64,000 nucleotides of DNA from the NCBI RefSeq assembly GCF_001591965.1, contig NZ_BCVX01000017.1:1-64000 (forward strand), given 5' to 3'. Shown here one piece after another: positions 45,688-54,673 of this stretch (position 1 is its first letter; every line of letters begins with the position of its first letter). Both the position numbers and the translations under genes were made by a program. A model generated the notes under the pieces. It made no database searches. It had not been told where the DNA came from and was given only the letters and a program-made list of their open reading frames with translations. Origin of the DNA: Lysinibacillus odysseyi 34hs-1 = NBRC 100172 (GTDB lineage: Bacteria > Bacillota > Bacilli > Bacillales_A > Planococcaceae).

Positions 45688-46939
45688 TATCCACAGTAAT
45701 TTTTTCTTTAAAAAAGATTGTATTTGGATAGTCGTAAAAATAAATTTTTACAGGAGCTTTCATTTCTGTTGGATACGTATACTCCACTTGATTCCATGTG
45801 CTGGAGAAGGATTTCATGTCAAAGCGTTTCCCATCTGCATCAATCGCATGACTTAATCGAACCTCTGCCCCCTCCTCTTCTTCAATCGTAATAATGCCTC
45901 CCTGGCTTATTTTAAACTTCGCTTTTCCTATCGAAGGCTGCTTGAGAACTATATGCTTGCTGAAATCCACTTCCACATAATTATCATCTTTCGGCAGTAC
46001 ATCCATATTTTCAATTTCAATTGTAAGGGAATCTGCTGAGTTGACTGCATCACTTTCAAATAAGTAAATGACTTCACCATATGAAAGATTATTTAACCCT
46101 GTTAATCCATTCTCCGGTGTATTTATTCGCTCGCCTTGCTCATTGAAAATCCGTACATGACCAACATTTAAAATTTGCATTGAATTGCCCTCATCGGTCG
46201 TTAGGCGAAGACGAGTCGATGTCGGTGCGATCGTGATATCTTTTATGATCAGCTTTTGCCCTTCATAAGAAATCGTTTGATCAATCTCATATATTTGCTT
46301 TTTTACTACGTCATTTTTGATCGTAAAAGGAATTTCAAATGTTGTTTTCTCTTTATCATCAAACGTTATTTGAAGTTCAAAGTTTTTCTTATTAGGCAAG
46401 TTTTTGCCTTCAACATTGTAAAAGATGGTATCTTCTATATATTTTTTCACCGTTCCATCTTTCGCCCAGCCGTAACTGGATGCCCCTTCTATTTCTTTTC
46501 CATTCTGTAAAATTGTTACCTTCCGTATAAAGAGTTCTGCAATATTATATGGGGCTTCAATTGAATAACGGATTTTTATCCCTGTTTCATCGACCATGAC
46601 TTCTTTTATTGTAAGGGTTAAATTATTTTTCGTTTCTTTGATATCTAGTTTTTCATATTCATCTGCTTCTTGATCATCTGTAATGAGTGGAACTACGTCA
46701 GTAAAGCCCGGGACAAGCTTCACTGTCTCAGCAAAAGGTGGAATAAAACGGACAGACAGAACGAATGCCAAAGCAACTGTCACTGCAAGTACCGGATAAT
46801 AACGCCAATTGTTTCTTCGCTGCTTTTCTTTCTGTATTTTCTGGAAGGCTCTATGCCGGGTTTTCGCTAATTGTTCTTTTGGTACGTTGATTTGATTTAA
46901 CTCTTTATTTAACTTTTCTAAATCAAATGGGTTAGTCAT
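45683..46939 (-). CDS. DUF4179 membrane protein, putative anti-sigma factor of pair 3
   Basis: A 418-residue protein. The N-terminal about 45 residues are cytoplasmic and helical (LNKELNQINVPKEQLAKTRH), followed by one membrane helix (about 48-66) and a large extracytoplasmic DUF4179 region plus a beta-rich C-terminal domain. Such proteins are usual partners of ECF sigma factors. The ATG shares one base with the sigma stop (TGATG). No zinc-binding motif. Ligand unknown. Confidence 0.85.
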   Translation of the reverse strand: MTNPFDLEKLNKELNQINVPKEQLAKTRHRAFQKIQKEKQRRNNWRYYPVLAVTVALAFVLSVRFIPPFAETVKLVPGFTDVVPLITDDQEADEYEKLDIKETKNNLTLTIKEVMVDETGIKIRYSIEAPYNIAELFIRKVTILQNGKEIEGASSYGWAKDGTVKKYIEDTIFYNVEGKNLPNKKNFELQITFDDKEKTTFEIPFTIKNDVVKKQIYEIDQTISYEGQKLIIKDITIAPTSTRLRLTTDEGNSMQILNVGHVRIFNEQGERINTPENGLTGLNNLSYGEVIYLFESDAVNSADSLTIEIENMDVLPKDDNYVEVDFSKHIVLKQPSIGKAKFKISQGGIITIEEEEGAEVRLSHAIDADGKRFDMKSFSSTWNQVEYTYPTEMKAPVKIYFYDYPNTIFFKEKITVDK

Positions 46940-47433
46940 CAATCTGTCCCTCCCTGTCCGAAAAGCAGCTTTAATTTCTTTAATGCATGATGCACACGTG
47001 ATTTCACCGTGCCTTCCGGGATATTTTGCACGCTTGCAATCTCTTTGTTTGTTCGCTGCTCCACATATTTTAGAAATATAACCTGCTGCTCTTGCTCCGA
47101 AAGGCCGCTAATCATATCCAGTATTTCAAAGTCCGTTTTCTGTTCGTAGCTCGGCTCTGCATAGTCAGGTACATATTCCACTCGCTTCTTTTTTATATCC
47201 AGGCAAATATTGATCAGTACCCGCACGAGCCACGTGTTGATATATGCGGGCTCTTTAACTTGGTGGATTTTCTTGAATGCACGGTACGCAAGCTCCTGCA
47301 TCGCATCAAGAGCATCCTGTTCATTGCGTAAATAAGCATACGCCGTCCTGTATAATGTTTCTTCATAGTGCTCAAGAAGAGATAAAATGGCCTGTTCATC
47401 CCCGCTGATTGCCCTTTTTGCCAGTTGCTCCAT
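46939..47433 (-). CDS. ECF-type RNA polymerase sigma factor (pair 3)
   Basis: A 164-residue ECF sigma factor: region 2 with YRTAYAYLRNEQDALDAMQE and TWLVRVLINICLDI, region 4 with LSEQEQQVIFLKYVEQRTNK and IPEGTVKSRVHHALKKLKLL. An ECF-type promoter with the same spacing as in pairs 1 and 2 is 28 bases upstream. It is coupled to the DUF4179 gene. A 21-bp repeat array lies immediately upstream of its promoter. Confidence 0.94.
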   Translation of the reverse strand: MEQLAKRAISGDEQAILSLLEHYEETLYRTAYAYLRNEQDALDAMQELAYRAFKKIHQVKEPAYINTWLVRVLINICLDIKKKRVEYVPDYAEPSYEQKTDFEILDMISGLSEQEQQVIFLKYVEQRTNKEIASVQNIPEGTVKSRVHHALKKLKLLFGQGGTD

Positions 47434-47461
47434 ACTACACCTTCTTTACCCCTTTATGTAT

Positions 47462-47489
47462 TAGACAGCGTTCTTTACAAAATCGTTCA
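47462..47489 (-). promoter_or_regulatory. ECF-type promoter of sigma gene 3
   Basis: TGAAC, then a 17-base gap after AAC, then TGTCTA. The stretch CTGTCTAA is identical to the promoter of sigma gene 1. Confidence 0.6.
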
Positions 47490-47511
47490 AAATGTATGAG
47501 GTATTTCCCAT

Positions 47512-47647
47512 TTGTCTATTATCGGGCCCTTATTGTCTATTAATAGGCGTATGTTGTCTATAAACCCTGTTATTTTGTCTATTAGTTAACCTAAATTGTC
47601 TATTAACGCCTATTATTTGTCTATTAACGCCTATTATTTGTCTATTA
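47512..47647. repeat. Array of seven 21-bp direct repeats
   Basis: TTGTCTATTA starts at 47512, 47533, 47554, 47575, 47596, 47617 and 47638: exactly every 21 bp, seven times (copy 3 ends in TAA). The 11 bases between vary, but the last two full units are identical (ACGCCTATTAT). Within them CTATTA recurs every 10-11 bp. Stops interrupt the frames, so it is non-coding. It lies between the alanine symporter terminator and the promoter of sigma gene 3. Confidence 0.95.
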
Positions 47648-47657
47648 ATCTTCAACA

Positions 47658-47687
47658 TAAAAAAAGCTGCTTCTAAACGAAGCAGCT
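47658..47687 (-). terminator. Terminator of the sodium:alanine symporter
   Basis: Minus strand AGCTGCTTC-GTTTA-GAAGCAGCT followed by seven T, directly after the stop. Confidence 0.92.
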
Positions 47688-47696
47688 GCTATTTCT

Positions 47697-49244
47697 CTAT
47701 TTTTTATTGCGTTCTTCCCAGAATGTCGCCCCTTTGATACCTAGCTTAGTAGGGTCAAATACTGGATCCTTGCCTTCTTTCTTTTGTTTCTCGTAATCTT
47801 TTAGAGCAACAATAGCAGGTTTCATAATAATAAGAATCGCAATGACGTTAATCCATACCATGAGACCAAGACCGACATCACCCATTGCCCACGCTAGATC
47901 AGACGTACGTACTGTACCATAGAAGGCTGCTACGATAATAGCGATTTTGGCGATCCAAATTCCTATTTTTTCTGCCCCGCCTGAGAACAGATAGGCAACA
48001 TTTGTCTCAGCAATATAGTAATACGCCATAATCGTTGTAAAGGCAAAGAAGAATAACGCAATGGCTACGAATGGAGCTCCGAAGCCTGGTAACGCTTCGT
48101 CAACGGCATATTGTGTATATGCTGCCCCTTCCTTTATTGTCTGAGCATAAGAAACTTGGGCTTCACCTGTATACTCATCCTTACCAAATTCACCAGTGAA
48201 AATGGTAGGATAAATTTCATATGGCTCGCCATCTACCTTATGCACCTCGCCATCCACCATTACCTGTACTTTATCAGCACCTTCGTCATGTACATTATAC
48301 ATGCCTGTAAATAGAATCATAAATGCCGTAGCTGAACAGATTAATAATGTATCGATATAAACGGAAGCGGCCTGCACTAGCCCTTGTTTTGCCGGGTGTG
48401 ACACTTCCGCAGCAGCAGCAGGATGGGCACCTGTACCTTGACCTGCTTCATTTGAATAAATACCGCGCTTGACACCCCAAGCAATAGCCGAACCGATGAT
48501 ACCGCCGAATATCTCCTGTGCCCCAAATGCGCTGGAGAAGATCAGGGCAATAACGCCTGGTACCTCGCCTATATTAAGAACAATAATAATAAGAGCCATT
48601 AAAATATAAGCCAATGCCATGAATGGCACGATCACCTGGGCTGCGTTTGCGATGGATTTAACCCCGCCGATAATAATAACACCTAGTAAAATAGCAATGA
48701 TAAGACCAATAATCCAATTATCAATACCAAATGCATTGTTCATTGCACCAGCAATAGCATTGGATTGAACACCAGGCATTAAAATAAGCATTGCCAGCAA
48801 TGCTGCTACGGCAAAGATTACCGCAAACCATTTTTGTCCCATTCCCTTTTCGATATAAAAGGCCGGTCCGCCACGATACTCCGTTTCTTTTTCTTCCTTA
48901 TAGATTTGAGCTAGCGTGGACTCAACATAAGCCGTGGCAGCTCCGATAAAGGCAATCAGCCACATCCAGAATACTGCACCGGGTCCCCCCATCCCGATAG
49001 CTGTAGCTGTTCCCGCAATATTACCAGTACCCACACGCCCCGAAAGTGCGATGGCTAAAGCTTGGAAAGAAGAGATACCTTTTTCCGATTTTTCCCCTTT
49101 AAACATTAATACGAACATTTCTTTAATATGGCGAACCTGAAGGAATCTAGTAATAACAGAGAAAAATAGACCAATCAACATGATTCCGTAGATGAACCAA
49201 GGTCCCCAGAAAAAATTATTCAGAAAACCAACAACATCTCCCAT
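47697..49244 (-). CDS. Sodium:alanine symporter family protein (AGCS)
   Basis: A 515-residue amino-acid:cation symporter with about 11 helices. Diagnostic segments: GRVGTGNIAGTATAIGMGGP with the AGCS signature, GGVKSIANAAQVIVPFMAL, and GVKRGIYSNEAGQGTGAHPA. A charged loop (about 315-365) interrupts the transmembrane part, which is usual in this group. Probably imports alanine or glycine with Na+. AlsT-like; I leave the symbol empty. Single-gene unit. Confidence 0.92.
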   Translation of the reverse strand: MGDVVGFLNNFFWGPWFIYGIMLIGLFFSVITRFLQVRHIKEMFVLMFKGEKSEKGISSFQALAIALSGRVGTGNIAGTATAIGMGGPGAVFWMWLIAFIGAATAYVESTLAQIYKEEKETEYRGGPAFYIEKGMGQKWFAVIFAVAALLAMLILMPGVQSNAIAGAMNNAFGIDNWIIGLIIAILLGVIIIGGVKSIANAAQVIVPFMALAYILMALIIIVLNIGEVPGVIALIFSSAFGAQEIFGGIIGSAIAWGVKRGIYSNEAGQGTGAHPAAAAEVSHPAKQGLVQAASVYIDTLLICSATAFMILFTGMYNVHDEGADKVQVMVDGEVHKVDGEPYEIYPTIFTGEFGKDEYTGEAQVSYAQTIKEGAAYTQYAVDEALPGFGAPFVAIALFFFAFTTIMAYYYIAETNVAYLFSGGAEKIGIWIAKIAIIVAAFYGTVRTSDLAWAMGDVGLGLMVWINVIAILIIMKPAIVALKDYEKQKKEGKDPVFDPTKLGIKGATFWEERNKK

Positions 49245-49370
49245 ATAACGCCCCCCTTTGTTTTGAAATATTTTATTATTTTGAAGTTCACTATATTACA
49301 AAATACTCCTTCATTCAACTAATTTTTAAAATATTTGCAATATTCCATATCCGACAAATCAAAGAATAAT

Positions 49371-49406
49371 AAAAAGCGCAATGAACTATCTGTTCACTGC
49401 GCTTTC
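49371..49406 (-). terminator. Terminator of the YtpA-like gene
   Basis: Minus strand AAAGCGCAGTGAAC-AGATA-GTTCATTGCGCTTT followed by TTATTATT. Confidence 0.88.
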
Positions 49407-49407
49407 T

Positions 49408-50211
49408 TTACGGAATAATATACCCGAGGGATCTTAAACTATTATTCATAAAATCTCTTGTTAGCTGGAAAATCTCTTCGCGCTCCATCTCGAAAAAGAG
49501 ACTACTCAAACTGTCCTTCCACTCCTTATATTGAAAGTGGGTAAGGTTTTGCTGCATCAGCCATTGCTTTGAAGCTGCCGTATCTGTAATACTATCACGT
49601 CCCCCTGTCATGAGGAGTACCGGCAATGACGGCAGCCTTACCTCGGCATCCTTCCACATTTTCATCAGATGCTGTAATTCCCGGTACCATTTTACAGTCA
49701 CAACAGTATTAAACGGTACTTCATCTTTCATCTCCTCGTATACTTCAAAATTACGTGTCAACGTATTATAGGTGATTTCATGTTTTAGTTTGACGTTAGA
49801 AGTAATGGCGCTAAGGCTTGATAAGGCTTTCGAAAGCTTCCCGGGCTCAAGTTTCAGGTGAAGCCAAGGTGACACCATGATAAGACCTGCACAGTCCAGC
49901 TTATTACGATATATTGCACGCGCGGCAATTGTCGCTCCTAATCCATTTCCTATTATAAACACCGGTAAATCTTCAGTTTGGGCAACTTGGATTAACTGTT
50001 TTGCATAAGTATAGTATTCCTGAAAATCCTCATCATGGTAGCGATGATTTTTCGCCTGCTCCCCATGCCCCGGTAAATCTCCCATTACAACGTGAAATCC
50101 TGAGCCGCGTAACTTTTCAATAAGCCACGCATACCAGGCGTGATGCTCATAAGCACTATGAAAAATTGCTACAACCGCTTTTGGCTGCCCCTCAGCATCC
50201 CATTTCCACAT
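49408..50211 (-). CDS. ytpA: YtpA-like alpha/beta hydrolase with lost catalytic residues
   Basis: A 267-residue alpha/beta-hydrolase clearly related to B. subtilis YtpA lysophospholipase (MWKWDAEGQPKAVVAIFHSA, GFHVVMGDLPGHG, VTVKWYRELQ). The nucleophile elbow, GHSMG in YtpA, reads GNGLG here: the Ser is replaced by Gly. The catalytic His region is also changed (WKDSLSSLFFEMER, with Ser at the His position); only the Asp motif GGRDSITD is kept. It is probably not a hydrolase. I start at ATG 50211 (AGGAGG seven bases upstream), not 50235. Confidence 0.85.
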   Translation of the reverse strand: MWKWDAEGQPKAVVAIFHSAYEHHAWYAWLIEKLRGSGFHVVMGDLPGHGEQAKNHRYHDEDFQEYYTYAKQLIQVAQTEDLPVFIIGNGLGATIAARAIYRNKLDCAGLIMVSPWLHLKLEPGKLSKALSSLSAITSNVKLKHEITYNTLTRNFEVYEEMKDEVPFNTVVTVKWYRELQHLMKMWKDAEVRLPSLPVLLMTGGRDSITDTAASKQWLMQQNLTHFQYKEWKDSLSSLFFEMEREEIFQLTRDFMNNSLRSLGYIIP

Positions 50212-50322
50212 TAGCCTTCCTCCTAAAATTCTCATTCATAGTTATTTGACAAGTTTGTTTATTTCCTTCTTACTATTTGGTACGATTATTATATATATTA
50301 GCTTGAAATGAGGCGAAAGAAT

Positions 50323-50835
50323 ATGATTTACCCTTATAAAGATCAAACTCCAAACATAGATCCATCTGTCTTTATTGCAGATTATGTTACCATTACAGGT
50401 GACGTTACTATTGGAGCTGACACAACGGTCTGGTTTAATACCGTCATCCGGGGGGATGTAGCCCCGACGATTATAGGCAGCCGTGTCAGTATTCAAGATT
50501 TAAGCTGCCTTCACCAAAGTCCTAATAATCCTCTTATTATTGAAGATGAAGTAACTGTGGGCCATCAGGTGACATTACATAGCTGTGTAATCCGTAAACG
50601 GGCGCTTATTGGTATGGGCTCCATTATCCTTGATGGTGCTGAAATTGGAGAAGGTGCATTTATCGGAGCTGGCAGCCTTGTCCCGCCCGGCAAAAAAATC
50701 CCTCCCAACTCCCTGGCAATGGGCAGCCCGGCAAAGGTCATCCGTGACATCAGCCCTGAGGACCGTGCAGATATGGACCGGATTATTCGTGAGTATGTAG
50801 AAAAAGGAAAATATTATAAATCACTTCAAAAATAA
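50323..50835 (+). CDS. ytoA: Gamma-class carbonic anhydrase-like protein YtoA
   Basis: A left-handed beta-helix protein of 170 residues. The three zinc histidines are seen in CLHQSPNNPLIIEDEVTVGHQVTLHSC-type context (His of CLHQS, VGHQV and TLHSC). Hexapeptide-repeat turns and the C-terminal helix follow. I start at ATG 50323 (GAGGCG seven bases before). Family members are gamma-carbonic anhydrases or inactive relatives; catalytic acid residues cannot be judged fully. Divergent to the YtpA-like gene. Confidence 0.9.
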   Translation: MIYPYKDQTPNIDPSVFIADYVTITGDVTIGADTTVWFNTVIRGDVAPTIIGSRVSIQDLSCLHQSPNNPLIIEDEVTVGHQVTLHSCVIRKRALIGMGSIILDGAEIGEGAFIGAGSLVPPGKKIPPNSLAMGSPAKVIRDISPEDRADMDRIIREYVEKGKYYKSLQK

Positions 50836-50844
50836 TAACCAGCA

Positions 50845-50869
50845 AGCCCATATACTGAGGGCTTTTTTC
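50845..50869 (+). terminator. Terminator of ytoA
   Basis: AGCCC / GGGCT with a 9-base loop and six T, ten bases after the stop. Short stem. Confidence 0.6.
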
Positions 50870-51054
50870 TATTATATAATATATTAAACGACATCTCAGG
50901 GACAAAAGTAAGCAAGATAGCATCCTTTTATCGAAAGACGAGAGAATATTTTTAAGCTATCAAACTGACTAGGTTTCTGTGCCTAATGTCATCCGTACAC
51001 AGCTAAAGTGAAAGCCCCTAGTGTCTCTTATAGCGCCTTTCTTCTTTCTTACCC

Positions 51055-51090
51055 GCTAAAAAAGCCGTCACAGTAAGTGACGGCCTTTTT
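51055..51090 (-). terminator. Terminator of metK
   Basis: Minus strand GCCGTCAC / GTGACGGC with a 5-base loop and six T. Confidence 0.9.
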
Positions 51091-51115
51091 CACAATCCGG
51101 CATGGCTTCAGTCCA

Positions 51116-52312
51116 TTATAGGCCAGCTTTTTCACGAAGCGCCTGAGCCTTGTCCGTGTTTTCCCATGGTACATCCAGGTCTGTACGGCCAAAATGTCCA
51201 TAAGCTGCTGTTTGTTTGTAAATCGGGCGGCGCAGGTCAAGCATTTTAATGATCCCTGCAGGACGTAAATCAAATAATTCACGTACCCATTCCACTATTT
51301 TGCTTTCCTCTACGTTGCCAGTACCGAATGTATCGACCGCAATCGATACCGGGCGGGCTACACCAATTGCATAAGCAAGCTGCACTTCTGCACGTTCCGC
51401 CAGTCCTGCTGCTACAATATTTTTGGCAACATAGCGTGCTGCATAAGCCGCTGAGCGGTCAACCTTTGTAGCATCTTTTCCAGAGAAGGCACCACCGCCG
51501 TGGCGGGCATATCCACCATACGTATCTACGATGATTTTACGGCCGGTAAGACCTGCATCTCCTTTTGGTCCTCCGATTACAAAGCGGCCTGTTGGATTAA
51601 TGAAATATTTTGTGTTTACGTCAATTAGGTTTGCGGGTACTACTTTATTGATTACTACTTCTTTGATGTCTTTTTGGATTTGCTCTAATGTGACGTCTTC
51701 ATCATGCTGTGTAGATAAAACGATTGTATCAACACGTACAGGATGATTGTTTTCATCATATTCTACAGTCACTTGTGTTTTTCCATCCGGACGTAGGTAC
51801 GGTAGTTCCCCTGATTTGCGGGCCTCTGTTAGACGACGAGCCAGCTTATGTGCCAAACTGATAGGTAGCGGCATCAGTTCTGGTGTTTCATTGCAGGCAT
51901 ACCCAAACATTAAACCTTGGTCTCCCGCGCCGATTGCTTCTAGTTCTTCATCAGTCATCGCGCCTTCGCGAGCTTCAAGTGCTTGGTCTACACCTTGGGC
52001 AATATCAGGCGATTGCTCCCCAAGAGCTACAAGTACAGCAAGGTTTTCGGCGTCAAAGCCATATTTACCGCGTGTATAGCCAATTTTCTCTACTGTATCA
52101 CGCACAATTCCTTTAATATCTACATATGTAGATGTTGTTACTTCACCGGAAACTAATACAAGTCCTGTAGTGACAGTTGTTTCGCACGCTACTCGTGCAT
52201 TTGGATCTTCTGCTAAAATAGCATCTAAAATGGCATCAGAAATTTGGTCGCAAATCTTATCTGGATGCCCTTCTGTTACACTTTCTGATGTAAACAGTCG
52301 ACGGTTTGTCAT
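51116..52312 (-). CDS. metK: S-adenosylmethionine synthetase
   Basis: Makes SAM from methionine and ATP. Family signatures: [20 protein letters not shown] at the N-terminus, [20 protein letters not shown], and the P-loop-like [19 protein letters not shown]. 398 residues from ATG 52312 (AGGAGG seven bases upstream); the frame open to 52375 is in the leader. Expression is under the SAM-I riboswitch upstream, so the product represses its own gene. Divergent to pckA, as in B. subtilis. Confidence 0.98.
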   Translation of the reverse strand: MTNRRLFTSESVTEGHPDKICDQISDAILDAILAEDPNARVACETTVTTGLVLVSGEVTTSTYVDIKGIVRDTVEKIGYTRGKYGFDAENLAVLVALGEQSPDIAQGVDQALEAREGAMTDEELEAIGAGDQGLMFGYACNETPELMPLPISLAHKLARRLTEARKSGELPYLRPDGKTQVTVEYDENNHPVRVDTIVLSTQHDEDVTLEQIQKDIKEVVINKVVPANLIDVNTKYFINPTGRFVIGGPKGDAGLTGRKIIVDTYGGYARHGGGAFSGKDATKVDRSAAYAARYVAKNIVAAGLAERAEVQLAYAIGVARPVSIAVDTFGTGNVEESKIVEWVRELFDLRPAGIIKMLDLRRPIYKQTAAYGHFGRTDLDVPWENTDKAQALREKAGL

Positions 52313-52536
52313 TTGTCTTCCTCCTAAAAATACCTTGCGCGAAAGCGCGTATTTGATACGGTACTCATTACCCATGTATGTCTACCCGTACGGATTAAAA
52401 AAGCCGCTGCTAACTTTTACACGAGGATTTAGAAAGGCCTAAAGTAATGAAGAGAAGCATGTCCCGCTTACACGTCATCCTTCAGGAGGACGGTATAAAA
52501 AATGAAACTTCAGCCTGCTCTTTTCAAATGCAAAAC
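52313..52536 (-). other. Long spacer between riboswitch terminator and metK
   Basis: About 220 bases of leader with no gene I can support. It contains the metK ribosome site at its end and a few short A/T tracts. Nothing further is evident. Confidence 0.4.
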
Positions 52537-52572
52537 AAAAAAATCCCTTCACTCATGTTATGAGGAAAGGAG
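52537..52572 (-). terminator. Expression-platform terminator of the SAM-I riboswitch
   Basis: Minus strand CCTTTCCTCAT-AAC-ATGAGTGAAGG followed by GATTTTTTTG. The left arm can instead pair upstream as an antiterminator. Confidence 0.85.
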
Positions 52573-52591
52573 TCATGTTTTCGTTACCTTT

Positions 52592-52712
52592 CACTCTTAT
52601 CGTTCAAGGAATTATCCTTGCATCAGGTTGGCACCAACACGTTACGAAAATCGTATTGCAGGTTGCCGGGTTTCATAGGGCCTGACCCTCCACCAGCTCG
52701 GGATAAGAGTAT
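52592..52712 (-). promoter_or_regulatory. SAM-I (S-box) riboswitch
   Basis: On the minus strand the aptamer has closing stem CTCTTATC / GATAAGAG, the core GAGCTGGTGGAGGG, ATGAAACCCGGCAACC and GGTGCCAACCTG, which are the S-box consensus elements. With SAM bound the downstream terminator forms and metK is turned off. Confidence 0.97.
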
Positions 52713-52831
52713 CCGTTCAGTTTTAAATGGTACGAAATTTGTTTCATCTTGTCAAACGATTTATAATGGTTTTATGGAATATAAAAAAATCACAAAATAA
52801 ATTCAGAATTAGTATAGATTATTAGCATCAA

Positions 52832-52842
52832 TGTGTTATACT
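52832..52842 (+). promoter_or_regulatory. CcpN operator overlapping the pckA -10 box
   Basis: TGTGTTATACT fits the CcpN consensus TRTGHYATAYW at every position, and TATACT (52837-52842) is the probable -10 of pckA. In B. subtilis CcpN represses pckA and gapB under glycolytic conditions. Confidence 0.7.
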
Positions 52843-52908
52843 ATTTTTGAATTAGTCACTAACTCCCTCACATAGGGGAACTATATAAAAAAGGATGGTA
52901 TTTAATCA

Positions 52909-54495
52909 ATGAATTCAGTAGACATCAACAACGAACTGAAGGAATTATTAAGCGGGGCAAATATTAACGTTCAACTATCTGTACCAGAACTAGTTGAAAA
53001 AGCTACATCACGCGGGGAAGCAACACTTACAGTAGACGGCGCTTTACGAGCTGAAACAGGTAAATATACTGGCCGTTCCCCTAAGGATAAATATATGGTT
53101 GAAGAAGAAACTTCAAAAGATAAAATTGACTGGGGTAAAGTAAACAAACCTATCTCGACAGAAGTTTTCGACAATCTTTACGTAAAAGTGATCAACTACT
53201 TAAAAGAAAAAGACGAGTTATTCGTATTTAAAGGATTTGCAGGAGCTGACAAAGACTCTCAGCTATCAATCCAAGTAATAAACGAATATGCTTGGCATAA
53301 TCTTTTCTGTCATCAATTATTTATCCGTCCAACAGCTGAAGAATTAGCTAGTCACGCTGCACAGTTCACAATTGTATCAGCTCCATCTTTTAAAGCTGAT
53401 CCAGCAGTTGATGGTACGGCTTCTGAAACGTTCATCATTACATCAATGGAAAAGAAAATCATCCTTATCGGCGGCACAGAGTACGCTGGTGAAATGAAAA
53501 AATCAATCTTTGGTATTATGAACTACCTATTACCAGAACAGGGGATCTTCCCAATGCACTGTTCAGCCAATGTAGGTGAGGAAGGCGATGTAGCATTATT
53601 CTTCGGTCTTTCAGGTACTGGTAAAACGACTTTATCAGCAGATGCCGACCGTAAACTGATCGGTGACGATGAGCATGGCTGGTCTGACAATGGTGTGTTC
53701 AATATTGAAGGCGGATGCTATGCGAAAACAATTAACCTTTCCGCTGAAAAAGAGCCTGAAATCTATAATGCTATCAAGTTTGGTGCCGTACTGGAAAACG
53801 TTGCTGTACATCCAGAAACACGCGTTTGCGACTATGATGACGGTTCATTAACTGAAAATACACGTGTCGCTTATCCAATCAATTACATTGATAATATTGT
53901 TACACCATCTGTTGCAGGCCATCCAAAAACAATCGTATTCTTAACTGCAGATGCTTTTGGCGTATTGCCTCCAATCTCAAAATTAACGAAAGAACAAGCA
54001 ATGTACCACTTCTTAAGCGGCTTTACTTCAAAATTGGCTGGTACAGAGCGCGGTGTTACAGAGCCAGAACCAGTATTCTCAACATGCTTCGGTTCACCAT
54101 TCCTACCTCTTCCGGCAACAGTTTATGCTGAAATGTTAGGTAAGAAAATTGATGAACACGGTTCACAAGTGTTCCTAGTTAACACTGGCTGGACTGGCGG
54201 CGAATATGGTGTAGGTTCCCGTATGAAGCTTTCTTATACACGCACTATGGTTCGTGCTGCCATTGATGGCAAGCTAAACGACGTTGAAACAATTCAAGAC
54301 GGCGTATTTGGATTAAACATTCCTGTTGCTGTTGAAGGTGTTCCTACAGAAGTTTTAACTCCACGTGAAGCTTGGGCGGATAAAGCTGCGTATGATAAAA
54401 AGGCAAACGAACTAGCTGAGCTATTTAAAAATAATTTCAAAAAATTTGAAGATGTTTCTGAAGAGATCGTAAAAAAAGGCGGCCCTTTAGTATAA
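52909..54495 (+). CDS. pckA: Phosphoenolpyruvate carboxykinase (ATP)
   Basis: Converts oxaloacetate and ATP to phosphoenolpyruvate, the entry step of gluconeogenesis. Motifs: [14 protein letters not shown] near the N-terminus, the kinase P-loop [15 protein letters not shown], the metal/substrate region [14 protein letters not shown] and [11 protein letters not shown]. 528 residues, normal. AAGGATGG lies before the ATG. Repression by CcpN is likely from its promoter. Ends with a strong terminator. Confidence 0.98.
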   Translation: MNSVDINNELKELLSGANINVQLSVPELVEKATSRGEATLTVDGALRAETGKYTGRSPKDKYMVEEETSKDKIDWGKVNKPISTEVFDNLYVKVINYLKEKDELFVFKGFAGADKDSQLSIQVINEYAWHNLFCHQLFIRPTAEELASHAAQFTIVSAPSFKADPAVDGTASETFIITSMEKKIILIGGTEYAGEMKKSIFGIMNYLLPEQGIFPMHCSANVGEEGDVALFFGLSGTGKTTLSADADRKLIGDDEHGWSDNGVFNIEGGCYAKTINLSAEKEPEIYNAIKFGAVLENVAVHPETRVCDYDDGSLTENTRVAYPINYIDNIVTPSVAGHPKTIVFLTADAFGVLPPISKLTKEQAMYHFLSGFTSKLAGTERGVTEPEPVFSTCFGSPFLPLPATVYAEMLGKKIDEHGSQVFLVNTGWTGGEYGVGSRMKLSYTRTMVRAAIDGKLNDVETIQDGVFGLNIPVAVEGVPTEVLTPREAWADKAAYDKKANELAELFKNNFKKFEDVSEEIVKKGGPLV

Positions 54496-54537
54496 GCAGG
54501 ATTTGTTTTTCGGCCCTGCAGTAGTCTTCTTCTAAAT

Positions 54538-54575
54538 AACAAGGAGCAGCCATTTCGGCTGCTCCTTGTTTTCTT
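54538..54575. terminator. Bidirectional terminator between pckA and ytmA
   Basis: ACAAGGAGCAGCC-ATTTC-GGCTGCTCCTTGT with TTTTC after it. Confidence 0.9.
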
Positions 54576-54673
54576 CTATTTTGCTTCTCTAAAACTAGCC
54601 TCAAGCTTTGAGGAGCGTCCCCTGTAAAAAAAACTATGCAGACACCTTCCCCCCTGCTTATCATCTGAAATTT

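Noticed and set aside
47512-47647. CRISPR array
   Set aside because: The repeated part is only 10 bp and the variable part 11 bp, with no palindromic repeat and no cas genes nearby.
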